The position numbers were made by a program, and so were the translations under genes. A stretch of DNA of 64,000 bases from Scilla litardierei. Taxonomy: Eukaryota; Streptophyta; Magnoliopsida; Asparagales; Asparagaceae. The stretch spans positions 80,104,422-80,168,421 of the forward strand of contig CM061140.1 of assembly GCA_030789695.1 (NCBI GenBank), written 5' to 3'. Position 1 is the first letter of the stretch. The number at the start of each line of letters is the position of its first letter. Below the pieces are notes generated by a model, which was not told the origin of the DNA, did no database searches, and saw only the letters and a program-made list of their open reading frames with translations. Below are positions 31,136-43,678 of the stretch, one piece after another.

Positions 31136-32995
31136 TGACGTGCGTTTATATTTCATATATTCACGCACGTCTTCTTTTGTGTTTTTCCACAATTTTCCGC
31201 CGTCTTGTATTTGTTTTCTCGTGTTTTCTTGTTTTCTTTCACTTTTCCGTTTTTTTGTACGTTTGCAGGAGTTTGCAGGCGTAGGGGACATAAAACAATG
31301 ATATCATGATTCCCCGGAGCAACGGGAGGAGTCACGCATGATCCAGGGGGCCAAACGACGAAGATCGCCATCTTTTAGCCCCCACCCGATCGGTTGGATA
31401 GGCCAACCGATCAGGTGATGCACGCGTGCATGACCCGATCAGCCGCTGAAGCAACGAAAGTGTCAACCGACCGGGTCGCCGACCGGTACAACCCGACCTC
31501 TCTCTCTCTGGAAATTGGAGCTGAAACTCAACCGATCGGGTGATCTTCACCCGATCGATTCACCTGTAGCCGTTTCCCCGAAGAAGATGACCCAGAGAGC
31601 TCACCCGACGGCCGGCTGACCGTGCCAAAACTTCTGAAGTCTCTGTCTTTTTGGGCAACAATTCCAACCGATCGGGTGATCTTTCAACCGATCGGTTCAC
31701 CCGACGACGCTCAAGATCCAAACGACGAGCAGCTTCCGCCAACCGGCCGTGTCACTTGACCGAGTGAAATTTTGAAGATTGCTACCGAAGTTCGCAGCAG
31801 GTCACCCGATCGGGTGATTCTTCACCCGATCGGGTGATGTTGTTTTCTATATATAGAAACCTAGGTATCCAGAAAACGAGAGTTGTTATTTTTTGCTGTT
31901 TTTTCTCTCTCTTGACGGTTGTAATTTTCTAGATATTTGTAAGTTGTCTGATCTTTACCCAATATTAATATAGTGGTATTTGCATTGCTCTTACTGCTTT
32001 TCAATCGCTTGATCATGTTTTTAACGGTCGATTTTGATTTAGATTGATTTTTAGTAAATATGTGTGAGTAGTTCCCAAATCTGGGATTTTGGTGGAAACC
32101 CCTTCGTGGGTTCTCCCCGATGCGTCCATAGGACTAGGAAATCGATAGGGATTAGGAATCTATCGGTTACAGCTCACGCGCTTAGCGTAGTCGAATCCTA
32201 CCGCGCGGGAGCGGCAGGATGAGACGTTGGGAGTTATCGTTGCGAGCTTAGTACTCCCGGAGTCGGTCAGTGTTAATGGACATAGGAATGCCCACTGACC
32301 GAACCCGAGAAGTCCGGCATATCATCCTGGGCACCGACCAGAATATCGGGCCCATAGTAAATATGTGTTTTATTGTCATCGGCGGGAAAAAGACCGCCTT
32401 TGACCGTTGGGCTAAGGGGGAATAAACTTGGCGATTGACTCCCGAGCCATAGCTCACGCGCTTAGCGTAGTCGAATCCTAGCGCGCGGGAGCGGCAGGAT
32501 GAGACGTTGGGAGTTATCGTTGCGAGCTTAGTGCTCCCGGAGTCGGTCAGTGTTAATGGACATAGGAATGCCCACTGACCGAACCCGAGAAGTCCGACAT
32601 ATCATCCTGGGCACCGACCGGAATATCGGGCCCATAGGATGCTGGTATCACTCTTAGAGGCAACGTCTCACCATTAGACCCTAATTCTGATCGTTATCCT
32701 ACCCGTAGGCCGTATCAGCGAGAATCGCACGATAGGGTGGAAACCGAAGTCCCGGGTTTTCCCTTTATATTGTTTATCCCTCGCATTCTATTTTCTGTGA
32801 CAACCCATCTACCGATTCGGGCTAGCTCGCCCATGGGGTGAATTTGGTCCTTCTTGACATAAGCACAACCATGCCTCCCTGAGTTCGACCCCCAAGCCAC
32901 ACTACAACACCGTGCGCTTGCGGTTATAAATATTTAAATCTCACGCCTCCAATCATATATTGCACACATCTGACACGCAAAACGAGGGGACGTCA
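31136..32995 (+). repeat. 3' LTR of element D, with internal duplication
   Basis: 1860 bp. It contains everything in the 5' LTR plus one extra 20-bp palindrome unit near 31818-31837 and a 192-bp duplicated segment at 32171-32362. 1648 + 20 + 192 accounts for the full length. Confidence 0.88.
32171..32362 (+). repeat. 192-bp duplication within 3' LTR of D
   Basis: AGCTCACGCGCTTAGCGTAG through GGGCCCATAG occurs here and again from 32451. The 5' LTR has one copy. The two copies are nearly identical. Confidence 0.85.
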
Positions 32996-33000
32996 GCTGC
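32996..33000 (+). repeat. Target-site duplication of element D, right copy (GCTGC)
   Basis: Matches 23367-23371. Confidence 0.9.
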
Positions 33001-36000
33001 CTACCAAATGTAGGTGTTCCATAAGCCCCTGCTCCCGCTTTTGCACTAAAGTTTCAATATTATTTTAGTTTGAATATTGTTAAAAAAATTTGTTTGTCTT
33101 TCATTTTTTTCCTTTTTGGTGCGCTAACAGAGATGGCAGGTAAGGATCCGCAAGAAATCAAAGGTTATTTCTATTTTTTTAATCGTTGTCTAGATTTGAT
33201 TTTTTGAGAGATTTGTTTGTTTTATTTTATGATTTATGTGGGCAATATGAATGTATCGATATTTCAAGGAAATAAATCATCTTGCATACACCAACCAACT
33301 GTTAACTTGAGATGATGTTCTTTCTGCAATGGGCTGCCACTTATACATGTTGAAATACCAAACTGAGAAGGATTCTGCATCTTGCCTTTTTGCTCTTTAG
33401 TGGAGCTTGAGTGTACGTATATTGGAAATGGATAAGCTGCTAATTTGGGATGGAATGTAGAATGCATCAAGCTGGCGTTGCTAAAATGTTCATTGTTGTG
33501 ATGGGTTCTTAGTGCTGCATGATCATTTGGTTGTCTATAAATTTGGTGATATCGTCACTGGGCAAGGTATGTTGTTTATATCGGAAATGCCAGATGGCAT
33601 TTTTTGGTCAACATCAATCCTTAGAGGGAACTTACGAATGAGGCTTCAAAGTAACATATGTTTGTTTGAATGAGGCTTCAAAGTAACTTATGTTTGCTTG
33701 ATGTTGTGCTGCTAGTTGTTTCTTGGAAAGTTTCTTGTTAGTTTAACATCCTATGGTGTTGAAAAATTTTCTGGCATAAATGGCAAGTTTCTTGATAAAT
33801 ATTGCTACTATGTTGTACAATTTTTGTGCATTTGGGTATCTATTGGTTTTGTGGGGTGCACCGTCCATTGTCTTTCACTGGTAAAGGTATGCTCATGTGA
33901 TTACATAAGATAGTGTTATTAATTTCATGTAACACTAATCTCTGTTTAAGTTCTTAAAAACTCTTTTCTTATGTTAAGGAGAGAATTTGATTATTCATTT
34001 CCTCCTTTAAATTTCTGTGCAAATGTGCATGCATAAAACAAAGAGATTTTTTTTATGATAGCTAGGCCCTTTTATTCAAAAAATTTAGCATTGTGGTGAC
34101 ATAAAACTGATAGCAGTATGTACGGTTAATGTTATCATAGGATTTTCATTGCAATGCCATTTGTATTCTTTTTTATTTTTCATGTCTAAGATGACTACAT
34201 AACACAATCTCAAGAAGGACCAGGAGTTGTTCGATGGTGTCGAATCAGATCTTGAAGGAATTGAAGGATCTGTAGAAAGATCCGACCACGTCTTGCAACA
34301 CATGTTACTGCAGTTACCAAAGGGACCTTTTCTCTCAAAAGTCTTCTAATGCAAAGTCATATAGCCATGAAGAAGGTACCATCATATCAAATTGCACGTG
34401 AGAAATCCTAATCCAAAGTCTTCTGATGTTTTTGGAGACATTTTCTCTCCCGGCACAAAGAAGATACCTTAAATCTCTACTTTCTGTTAGATGGGTTGGT
34501 GTTGAATTTGAATTTTCTGTGATTTGAATGTATTTTAACATCAAGCTTTGATTTTTGATTTGTTTATATATGCAATGTTATTGGTTTCAACTTCGTGTTT
34601 ATCTTTTGGTCTCTTCAGGAGTCCCCTAAAAAGCAAGGGTGTGGGGTTCAGAGTTTGAAAGCTCATAGTTCTGCTACATGTTATTGTTGAACATTTTCTT
34701 TTTGCTATTTGTTGTTAGTTTTGATTATTGCCCTTATTGGAATCATTTCTTTATCAAAAAGAAATATTGCCAGAAGATGCATGTAGTTAATCGATGGAGG
34801 CTGTACTAATTTTTTATACAAAATTCAAGAATATAATCCCAAATGATCAATTTTAAGTAATCTGAATCCTTTTTTGCCACATAGCCACAGTTAGCACATT
34901 CGATATAGTTAGCAGCTCCATAATTGCTTCAAAAGTCTTATCTTCATAATGCTATCTTTATAATCAGAAGGATATTGGATTTTGGATAACTGTTGAAGAA
35001 CTATATACTATTTTTTTGTTTTTTTGTTGAAATCCATGAAAATTATTATTTCAATTGAAAGCAAACTTTACAAATGTAATATGAATTTCTCAGATGGCAA
35101 ACTCCAAGGCAATCCCAACAAGAGCCAAAGAATACCTCAAAAGGGCAACAATGGTACCAAGCATTGCGAGATCCCAGAGTCATGCCTGATGAGTTCATCA
35201 GTGTCCTGGCCCTTCTCTTACATCGTAAGTGATATATCATGTTAGTCGTTCGAAACATGTTACAAAAATCTAACGAAAACTTTGATCACAAAATTATGAG
35301 TGTCGTTATTTCTATAATATGCAATATGTTTTGATGATACACATATAGGGGAAGAATAATAGAAAGGATGCTTTTGACTACACGAAACCTGAAATTGCAG
35401 GAGCAGAATGGTGGCAAGGTAAATATTCCCATTGACAAAGGATGGTGTTATAGATAATATCATGCCTAGGTATAAAACAGCTGTAGTTTTGTTACGAAGA
35501 AGAAAAATTTCAGATTTTCCACTTTAAAATGCATGACATGAAAAAAAACTGATCTGATTTGAAGAATGCACATAGTGGAACAATACTTGAGACATACCTG
35601 ACATGTAAAACGCACATACTTGAGCCATATGCATGATTTCAAGCACAAACGGAATGCACAAAAAATTGTTGCTTTAATTGCAATTTCAAATTAGGGTTTG
35701 TTGTGAGAAATTTTGATTTATGTACGCTTATTGCAGCACTTAGGCAACTCTGTTAATAGTGCGAAGCACCGTGAGATGTTCTCAAAATTTGGGATAATCA
35801 TGTCTTGCAATGTTTCATGATGGGAAGAGCAAAGGGCATGTCTTCATCAAGACTTGACACAATAGCCCAATACCCAAGTGTGGGCTAATCAAGTGTTGCA
35901 TAGTGGCGTTTGCAGTACATACAATCACAGTTGTCCTTGCACAAGCCAGTCTTCCAGCGTAACTTTTAGCCCCCCACTGGAGACCCAGGGCATAAGACAT

Positions 36001-36984
36001 CAGTTGCTCAAAATATTGTAGGAATGAACTAGCTATATAAATGCATTCATTGTAATAACATTCTTCGTAAGCAACACCATTATTTTGTAAAGATCCAGGG
36101 GATACTGGTATGCTCAGCTTGAGTCATAGATAGATTTGGAGGTAACATGGTCTGTTGTTTAAGTTATCTGTAATCTGACTTAAATTCCTTACCTCTTTGT
36201 GTTACTGTTCTCATTTTTGCAAAACTGGATATATATGTTGTGTGTAAAATTTTCTGGTATCAAGATTAATGTTGTTATCATTGTATGATGAACATCAAAT
36301 TTGATGGCATTAAAGGAGGCTTTTTAATCAGAACTTGGACGTTTCAAAGAGTCATTGACAGAATTTTGCTATGTTTTTCTAGCAATACACATAACTTTGC
36401 TCAGTTTTTCTAGCAATACACATATCCAATACGCAACCCAAAACCAAACGTATCCACCCAATCTAAAATAGGTCAACATTCATTCGTTTAGGGGAAGAAA
36501 TACGAACATAATGTTGTGTGTAATAACATTATACAATGGTGAATTTGTTTCAGTTTGCATCCTAAACTGATTCCAGCTTTGCTTTTATTGAAGAATTTCT
36601 TACTACCAATTAATACGCTACTTAAACAATTTATGATACATCCAGTTTTGATGTTTTCTAACATATTTTGATCTGTTCTATAAGATTTCTCACCCCAAAA
36701 GAACATTTGAATTGACTACTATTGCACGAATAAAACAATTTATAATACATTTACTCAAGCGCTTATCTTTAATACTGTTTTATATGAGCTTCAATATTTC
36801 TACCTCACACGAGTCATGTTCATTTTCACCAGGCTTCAAGATTTTTGCCTCAAACGAGAGTCATGTTCAATTTCCCTAGAAGGTTTGGCACCAATTTATG
36901 AAAGATATTTAAACACTGAACCATGTAATATGGGACTTCCTCTGTTTGAATTGCACGAAGATTCTGGTGGGGCTGGAGAGATAG
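33001..36984. other. Unassigned AT-rich region, no gene recognised
   Basis: No ORF matches anything I know. A few short open segments look mildly coding: 34222-34350 on plus (acidic, about 40 codons), one starting ATGGCAAACTCC near 35095, and one near 36840-36990. Some are flanked by AG/GT-like ends. They could be exon scraps captured by a Helitron or an old host gene. The rest is AT-rich. Confidence 0.3.
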
Positions 36985-37080
36985 AAATAACAATTATTGT
37001 TCTTTACTTTTGGGGTGAAGTAAGATTTTGAGGGGAAATATCTTAAATGAACCATGCCTTATGAGCACGGGTTATGACTA
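36985..37080 (+). repeat. Helitron-like 3' end
   Basis: GGGGAAATATCTTAAATGAACC, then a short GC-rich inverted segment and GCACGGGTTATGACTA, resembles plant Helitron 3' ends with a subterminal hairpin. Related segments occur at about 45710-45770, 45810-45855 and 46030-46107. The terminal CTAG/CTRR is not perfect. Confidence 0.35.
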
Positions 37081-37349
37081 TCTATTATATAAAACACACC
37101 TTTTTTTTAATTCTAGGGTTGACTAGGACAAACGGTTTGATAGAAAGATGACTCAGATTTAATCTTGATGAGTGAATGGTTGGGATGATAGTATGTGAAT
37201 AATTTTGGGGGGGACTTTTGGAGGGAAGACTAAATTTTAAGTGCAACATTATTGATATTTGTTTAAATTAATGCATAAAAACTTGTGATCTGTCATTGAA
37301 ACTTGGGCCATCCTTTTTCAAAATTTTAATGGTGAGAATTTGATGCACA

Positions 37350-37354
37350 AAAAT
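37350..37354 (+). repeat. Target-site duplication of copia element, left (AAAAT)
   Basis: AAAAT precedes the LTR and recurs at 45368-45372. Confidence 0.88.
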
Positions 37355-37960
37355 TGTTGGATATGGAAGACGTTTGTACACCCTTGTGGGGGATGTACGA
37401 GGGAATACGGACCTCGAACGTCGCACACACAAAGTCGTGTGCAAAGGGAATCTGTTCCCTTGCGGAGAGGATCTCTAGATTAATGGGAAAGTCGCATTAT
37501 ATGTGCATAAGTGCATGCGACATATGGCTAATAAAGGGGTAATATCTTAAGCTTATGTTGTACCATGCATATGGTACAACTTAAGCTTATAATGTGCCAT
37601 GTATGATGGTACACCTTAGTTAAATTGTTCCAAAGGAACAATTACTCCTAAAATAACTACCTTGGGGGCTATAAATAAGACCCAAGGGTTAGCCATTTCC
37701 TGACACTTTTGCATGGCATTCTTGCCTTGCATTTCATTCTAGCGAAGCTCTGCAGAAATCCTTCCTCTCTCTTTATCCAAGTTCTTAATCTGAAAGTAGA
37801 GATTTAGATTGTGGATTTAGTAGCCTTACTCCGTTCGTGAGAAGACTCGATTCGTCGTGGCGAATCCAAAGGCGAAGTTCCGAGACTACCGTGCCGCATA
37901 CGCAAGCGTAAGTCTCAACTTCATTTATCGATCCTAACTCTGTTTTGACAGGATCCTACA
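37355..37960 (+). repeat. 5' LTR of copia element
   Basis: TGTTGGATATGG...GGATCCTACA, 606 bp. A splice-donor-like CGTAAGT lies near 37908, and a splice-acceptor-like TTCCTTGCAG lies just before gag at about 39623, so a leader intron is possible. Confidence 0.92.
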
Positions 37961-37961
37961 T

Positions 37962-37973
37962 TGGTATCAGAGC
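37962..37973 (+). other. Primer binding site, initiator tRNA-Met
   Basis: TGGTATCAGAGC starts one base after the LTR. This is the classic copia primer site. Confidence 0.93.
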
Positions 37974-39638
37974 CATACGGGTTCGCCCCGGTCAAAACCA
38001 CCGCCACGTCGAACCGATGAACGAGGCGTTGTCTTTTTCACGAATGGGTATCCTACCATTACGGATATGGTAGGAACGCTTCGTGACGGAGAGAACGCAG
38101 CGGTTGTTCTTTTCACGTTAGGGTCTTCTGTCATTACGGATATGGCAGGAACTCTCCGTGACGGGAAGAACCGACCGTTCATGTAGTATGTTATTTTTCA
38201 TTTTTGGCACACGGCCATTAGAAAATAACTACTTTCTCGACAAACGGGTGCTTCATCGACGAACGGGTGCTTCACCGGAGAAGAAGGTGGTAGTTATTTT
38301 CATCGGGGAAGATGAATTTTGGTGCATGTGCACCATGGCCAAATGGGCCATGAAGGCCATGCACCCCCCTCCCCATGCGGAGGGGGTTGGCTACGGCAAA
38401 TAACCACCACGGCCACCCCTCCGGCGGGGTGTGCGGCAACCCCATTCAAAGGGGGTGGCCGGCCATGGCCATATGGGCCATGGCCGGCCAATGCAAAAAT
38501 GGCATTGGCCATGTCCGGCCATGGCCAAGCCATGTCCGGCCATGGCCAGGCCGGCAGTGGCCGGCCAAGGCCAGGCCGGCAATGGCCGGCCTCGGCCACG
38601 GCCAGGGGGCCCTGGCCATGGCCAAGGCCAGGGGCCGGCCTGGCCGGCCCTGGCAGTGGCCAGGGCCGGCGCCCTGGCCTCAGCCAAGGCCTGGCTGACC
38701 CTGGCAGTGGCCAGGGCCAGGGCCCTGGCCACTGCCGGGGCCTGGTCGGCCCTGGCCGGCCTCGGCCAGGGCAGAGGCCCTGGCCGAGGGGGCCAGGGCC
38801 CCTGGCCGAGGGGGCCAGGGCCCCTGGCCGGCCAGGGCAGAGGCCCTGGCCGGGAGGAGTTGCAGACCAAATTATTGGTCGACCAATTTGGGTGTTTTGG
38901 TCGACCAATTCGGCAAAGGGTCTTGGTCGATCTCGAACTTGCCGACTAGCCCATACGAGGTGTCAAAAGGCCTTGGTCAAACTCGAATGTGCCGACTAGC
39001 CCATACGGGGCTAACGACAGTCGTCTGCTCTTATTTTATAAAGTTTTTTTTGGGCTCTACTCCTTGAAGATTAGCCATAGTGCTCTACTTCATGCGAGAT
39101 TAGCCATGTCATTGTGCTCTACTCTACAGAGATTGGCCAATGTACTTATGACATTGTGCTCTACTCTACGAAGATTAGCCAATGTATTTCAAATTTTTGA
39201 AAAAGGTGTTTTCAAATAGGTTATGTCCCGTCCTTAATCAGGATAGTGCAATTTAGAATTCCAAGTCCTACCACGATCCGGCCATGGTTATCTAACCCAT
39301 GGGTGTGTAGAACAGGTCTCGTGGCTTGGCAATTGTTGCGCTAAAATTCTTTGCGCAAACTCTCACCTATTCCATTTTGAAAGATATGTTTTTCAAAAGT
39401 ATTTTTTCGCTGCTGATACCATACGGGTATTATTTCTGATTTCTTTTTACTTGAGATAAGGAAGAGGGATACTTTGAAAGTTACTTCTAGATGGTAGTTG
39501 GGAACGTAGTGAACTTCTCGATTCTAGAGTAACATTTCAGCTTATCCAAGGAACTTATCAAGTGTTTAAAGAATCGAAACTTTATGCATAAAATTTTGAT
39601 CGTGTTTTTCATTTTCCTTGCAGTTTTTTGATTCGAAT
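37974..39638 (+). other. Long leader of copia element with tandem repeats
   Basis: No gene. 38036-38170 has two ~65-bp units sharing ATTACGGATATGG and GGAACNCTNCGTGACGG. 38880-39015 has repeats of CTTGGTCRAHCTCGAA and GCCGACTAGCCCATACG. 39050-39190 has repeats of GTGCTCTACT and AGATTAGCCA. Confidence 0.7.
38430..38860. repeat. Extreme GGCC/CCGGCC-rich block in copia leader
   Basis: About 430 bp made almost wholly of GGCCATGGCC, GGCCGGCC, GGCCAGGGCC and CTGGCC words, mostly short palindromes, with very high GC in an AT-rich element. It is open in several frames on both strands only because of the composition. Confidence 0.85.
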
Positions 39639-39860
39639 ATGTCTACCGCTTCTAAGAACATTGTCGCAGAGCTTAACAAAGGTGAAAAGCTCAACGGCGA
39701 CAATTATAAACTTTGGTCAATAAAAATCCAATATGTTTTGGAAGAGCAAGATGTGCTTGAAACACTCCAAAACATAATGGAAGAACCTGAGTTGGGCAAT
39801 ACGGCCCAACACAAGAGGGACCGAGAAGCTTATGAGACTTGGACTCGAAGAACAAAATAG
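39639..39860 (+). pseudogene. gag: Copia gag, N-terminal part
   Basis: Starts at the ATG at 39639 (MSTASKNIVAELNKGEKL) with the copia gag pattern LNGDNYKLWSIKIQYVLEEQ. A frameshift near 39842 ends this frame with a TAG at 39858-39860, and gag continues in the next frame. Gag forms the particle. Confidence 0.85.
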
Positions 39861-41350
39861 CACGTATTACGTTACTGTCCGCAATGGACAATGACATAAT
39901 GCGTCTATTTCGGGAATTCGACTTAGCCAAAGACATATGGTCTGGGCTAGAAATAAAGTTTGGTGAAACTTCGGTAACCAAACTCCGCTCCTTAAATATT
40001 CAATTTGACTCATACAAAATGCGACGAGATCAATCTATGAAAAGGCATCTTCGCCATACGACGAATCTCATAGCTGAATTGAAGGATGCGGGTCTTACGC
40101 TGTCTGACGAACAGCAGATCCAAGCAGTCATTCGTTCACTCCCAGATAGCTGGGATAACATGAAAATGCACCTCACTCATAATGAGTGCATTAAAACTTT
40201 AAGCGATGTATCCAAACACCTCGAACTCGAGGAAGAGCGGATTCAAGCCGCAAAACCTAGTGCCGAAGTGCACATGGCCGCTAGTTCCTCACATGGAGGA
40301 AAGAAGCGGAAGGTTAAACGCTTAAGGTTTATGAACGAACGAAAGCAAGAACCGGAAACCTCAAAGAAGACTAAGAACAAAAAGTGCCAAAAGAAAGTGC
40401 ACTCAAAGAAGAAAAACTTGAAGAAGATCAAGTGCTTTAAGTGCAACAAGTACGGTCACTTCGCCCGTACGTGTACGGATGGAAGTGATAAGGTAACTTG
40501 TAGGGCTAGTTACATATGTGTTTCTAGTTCCATGTTTCTTGCTGAATCTAACTATTTTTGGTTGATTGGTTCAGGGGCCATAGACCACGTAGCGAAGGAC
40601 AGAAGGTTCTTCGTAGAGTATCGAAGGATAACTCAAGGAACAAAGTGGATATACGTCGGCAACAACACTCGTGTTGAAGTCAAGGGTGTCGGAACATGCA
40701 AGCTAGTTCTCGACAACGGCCGGACTCTATTATTGCACGACGTCCTCTTTGCTCCAGATATTCAAAGGAATATCGTATCCGTGGTCATGTTAATGTCTTT
40801 AGGTTATGAATGGAGGTTCTATAAACAAAATGTTGACCTTGTTTGTAATAGTTCTTTAGTTGGGTCGGGTAATGTTTGTAATGGATTGATAGTTTTAAAC
40901 ACTATGTATGATGATTCTTCTTCTATTAATGAAAGTTTCCATTTGACAAATGCTTCTAATTCTGAATCTGAGATCATTTGTTGGCATGCAAGACTTGGTC
41001 ACATTGGACCAACTAGAATGGATAGACTTGCCAAAAGTGGCTTGCTATCTAATGTTTCAAAAGTTGAAATGTCAACTTGCGAACATTGTCTTGTAGGGAA
41101 AACTTGTCGCAAGCCGTTTGGAACTGGCACAAGGGCCGAAGTTCCATTACAGCTTATCCATTCGGACATTTGCAGTCCAATGAATGTTAAGACAAGACGC
41201 GGGAAGTCCTATTTCATCACCTTCATTGATGACTTCACCCGTTTCGGTCACATTTATTTGATTTCCCACAAACATGAAGCTTTATCTTGCTTCAAAAACT
41301 ATATGAGTTTAGTGGAAAATCAACTAGATCGCAAGATAAAGGTCTTGTGA
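39839..41350 (+). pseudogene. pol: Copia gag C-terminus, protease, first part of integrase
   Basis: Resumes gag (KIARITLLSAMDND) and includes the CCHC zinc knuckle CFKCNKYGHFARTC near 40435. The protease region reads WLIGSGAIDHV near 40560; the usual catalytic DSGA is GSGA here, so the active-site Asp is lost. The GAG-pre-integrase domain follows (WHARLGHIGPTRM near 40985, with CEHC), then the integrase core with its first Asp in LIHSDIC and the second in FIDDFTR-type context. TGA at 41348-41350 stops the frame, which continues directly after. Confidence 0.9.
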
Positions 41351-42217
41351 ACCGATCGGGGTGGAGAATATCAATCAACGAGTTTTAAGGAACTCTGTGA
41401 TGAAAAAGACATAGTTCATCAAATAACTATGCCTTACACTCCGCAACAAAACGGTGTTGCGGAAAGAAGAAATAGGACATTGATGGAAATGGTCCGATCA
41501 ATGATGTCTCAGGCAAATTTGCCTATCACCTTTTGGGGTGATGCATTATTGACGGCAGCATTCATCTTAAACCGTGTACCCTCGAAGTCGATAAGTTCTA
41601 CTCCTTATGAGTTGTGGAACAATAGAACTCCAGACTTAAGCATTCTAAAACCTTGGGGTTGTGCCTCTTACGCACATTTATCCTCTCACAAATATGGCAA
41701 ACTTGGGCCACGTGGGAGGAAGTGTATCTTCATCCGATACGCTGAAAACTCCAAAGGATATGTTTTCGTCGGTCAAGAGGACAATGGGGGTCTAATAGAA
41801 TTCGAATCGAGGAATGTTGTCTTCTTGGAAAACGAGTTTCCAAGACAGGGTGAGATAAGTCAAGACTTATCCTTGTTTGAGACTTGGGATCAAGAAGGAT
41901 CGGAACGTTCGAGTGGGAGAATCCTTGGTGAAGAAGAAAATACGTTTCAAACTCCACCAATGGAAGATACGAACGATACCAATCCTATTCCGAGTGGGAG
42001 TGATGTTATTCCAAGTGGAAGTGATGTCATTCCAAGTGGGAGTGATCAAACTCAAGCAAGACGTAGTAATCGAACGAGGCTAACACCTCTGAGATTTGAG
42101 GATGAATTTCCTCAAACATTCATGACATTAGTACAAGATGATGACGAACCTGCAAATTTCAAACAGGCCGTCACATGCCCTGCTAAAGATAAATGGATAG
42201 CGGCGATGGAAGAATAA
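41351..42217 (+). pseudogene. pol: Copia integrase, C-terminal part
   Basis: Same frame as the previous segment. TDRGGEY supplies a catalytic Asp, and the Glu lies in PQQNGVAERRNRT near 41440. The integrase tail follows (FWGDALLTAAFILNR), then a linker with a threefold SGSDVIPSGS-type repeat near 41990-42045. A TAA at 42215-42217 interrupts just before RT. Confidence 0.9.
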
Positions 42218-43678
42218 CTTCAATCCATGAAAACAAACCAAGTCTGGTACTTGGTTGATTTACCTAAGGGACGTAGAGCCATTGGGAACAAGTGGGTTCT
42301 CAAAATCAAGCATAAGGCTGATGGCTCCATCGAGAAATATAAAGCTCGCCTTGTTGCGAAAGGTTTCACGCAACAGGAAGGAATAGACTACAAAGAGACT
42401 TTCTCTCCTGTCGTGCGTTTTACCTCCATTCGCTTAATTCTGGCAATGGTGGCTTGTTTGGACCTCGAGTTACATCAGATGGATGTAAAGACTGCTTTTC
42501 TTAACGGAGAACTAGATGAGGAGATCTACATGGAACAACCAAACGGGTTCGTACAAGAAGAAAACAAACATAAGGTTTGTAAACTTTGTAAATCCATATA
42601 TGGTCTTAAACAATCCTCAAGGCAGTGGCATATGCACTTTCAAGAAGTCGTTTTGTCGTATGGTTTCTCCATGCTCGACGAAGACAACTGCGTATACATT
42701 AAGAGGATTAAGAACAAGTATGTAATTATGTCTCTTTATGTAGATGACATACTTATAGCCGGAAATGATAAGCGTCTTATCATGGATATCAAAGCTTGGC
42801 TTTCATCCGTCTTTGAAATGAAAGACATGGGTGAAGCTGCATATATCCTTGGGGTTAAGATCTCAAGGAATCGTTCCAAGAAACTTCTTTCTCTCTCTCA
42901 AGAGACATATATAAAGAAAGTTTTAGAATGGTTTAATATGCAGGACTGCAAGCCAATTGATACTCCAATAAGCAAAGACGAGGGTCTATGTTTGGAGATG
43001 TGTCCCAAAGATCCAAAAGAAAAGAAAGCTATGGAAAAGGTTCCATACTCCAGTGCTGTCGGGAGTCTGATGTACGCCATGATGTGTACCAGACCGGACA
43101 TTTGCTATGCTGTTGGTATGGTAAGCTGTTACCAATCCAACCCAGGACAGGCACACTGGAAAGCGGTGAAGAGGATATTAAGGTACCTCAAAGGGACTGC
43201 GGACTATGCGTTGTGCTATCAAGGCAATACCTTGAGACTCGAAGGCTATACCGATGCTGATTGGGCAGGTGATCTCGACGAGCGAAGATCTACCTCAGGC
43301 TTTGTTTTCTTGCTCGGGAATGGTGCAATATCCTGGAGCAGCAAGAAGCAAACCTGCATCGCCCTATCAACCATGGAAGCCGAATTCGTAGCATTCAGTA
43401 TGGCGGTCCAAGAAGCTGTTTGGCTTAGGAAATTCTTAGACAGGCTGACGAATGCCACTGACTCGAGCACTGTTCCTATATACAGTGATAGTCAAGCCTC
43501 GATTGCCTATGTCAAAGATCCTAAATTTCAGTGTAAGACCAAACACATTGATATTCGATTCAAGTTTGCGAAGGACTATGACAAACGGAAGGAAGTAGAC
43601 ATAGGATACATATCCACGCATGAGATGATAGCGGATCCCCTTGCTAAGGCGATCCCCAGAGATGTGTTCTTCAAATAA
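42218..43678 (+). pseudogene. pol: Copia reverse transcriptase and RNase H
   Basis: Same frame after the stop. RT motifs: KARLVAKGFTQQEGIDY near 42345, MDVKTAFLNGELDEEIYM near 42480, SIYGLKQS near 42595, and the catalytic YVDD near 42740. RNase H: YTDADWAGD near 43250, SSKKQTCIALSTMEAE near 43340, YSDSQASI near 43485, TKHIDIRF near 43540. It ends at a TAA at 43676-43678. These domains look undamaged; the element is disabled by upstream lesions. Confidence 0.92.

Larger units (their letters stand above)
23372..32995 (+). mobile_element. Element D: complete non-autonomous Athila-type Ty3 retrotransposon
   Basis: 9.6 kb with LTRs 23372-25019 and 31136-32995, a 5-bp target duplication, a tRNA-Asp-type primer site and a polypurine tract. 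Inside are a broken gag-protease, the AGGCAA hairpin, a CCGATCGG palindrome array with a TATA box, a short ORF in the ORF1 position, and a long 3' region. RT, RNase H and integrase are absent. LTRs, polypurine tract and arrays match element H, which does carry pol, so an H-like copy could be its helper. Confidence 0.9.

Noticed and set aside
34222..34350. Acidic open segment as an exon of a host gene
   Set aside because: Only about 40 codons, no recognisable family, no consistent splice partners; left within the unassigned region.
38300..38999. Long overlapping Gly/Ala/Pro/Trp-rich ORFs on both strands
   Set aside because: Caused by the GGCC repeat block; three or more frames are open at once, which is not gene-like.
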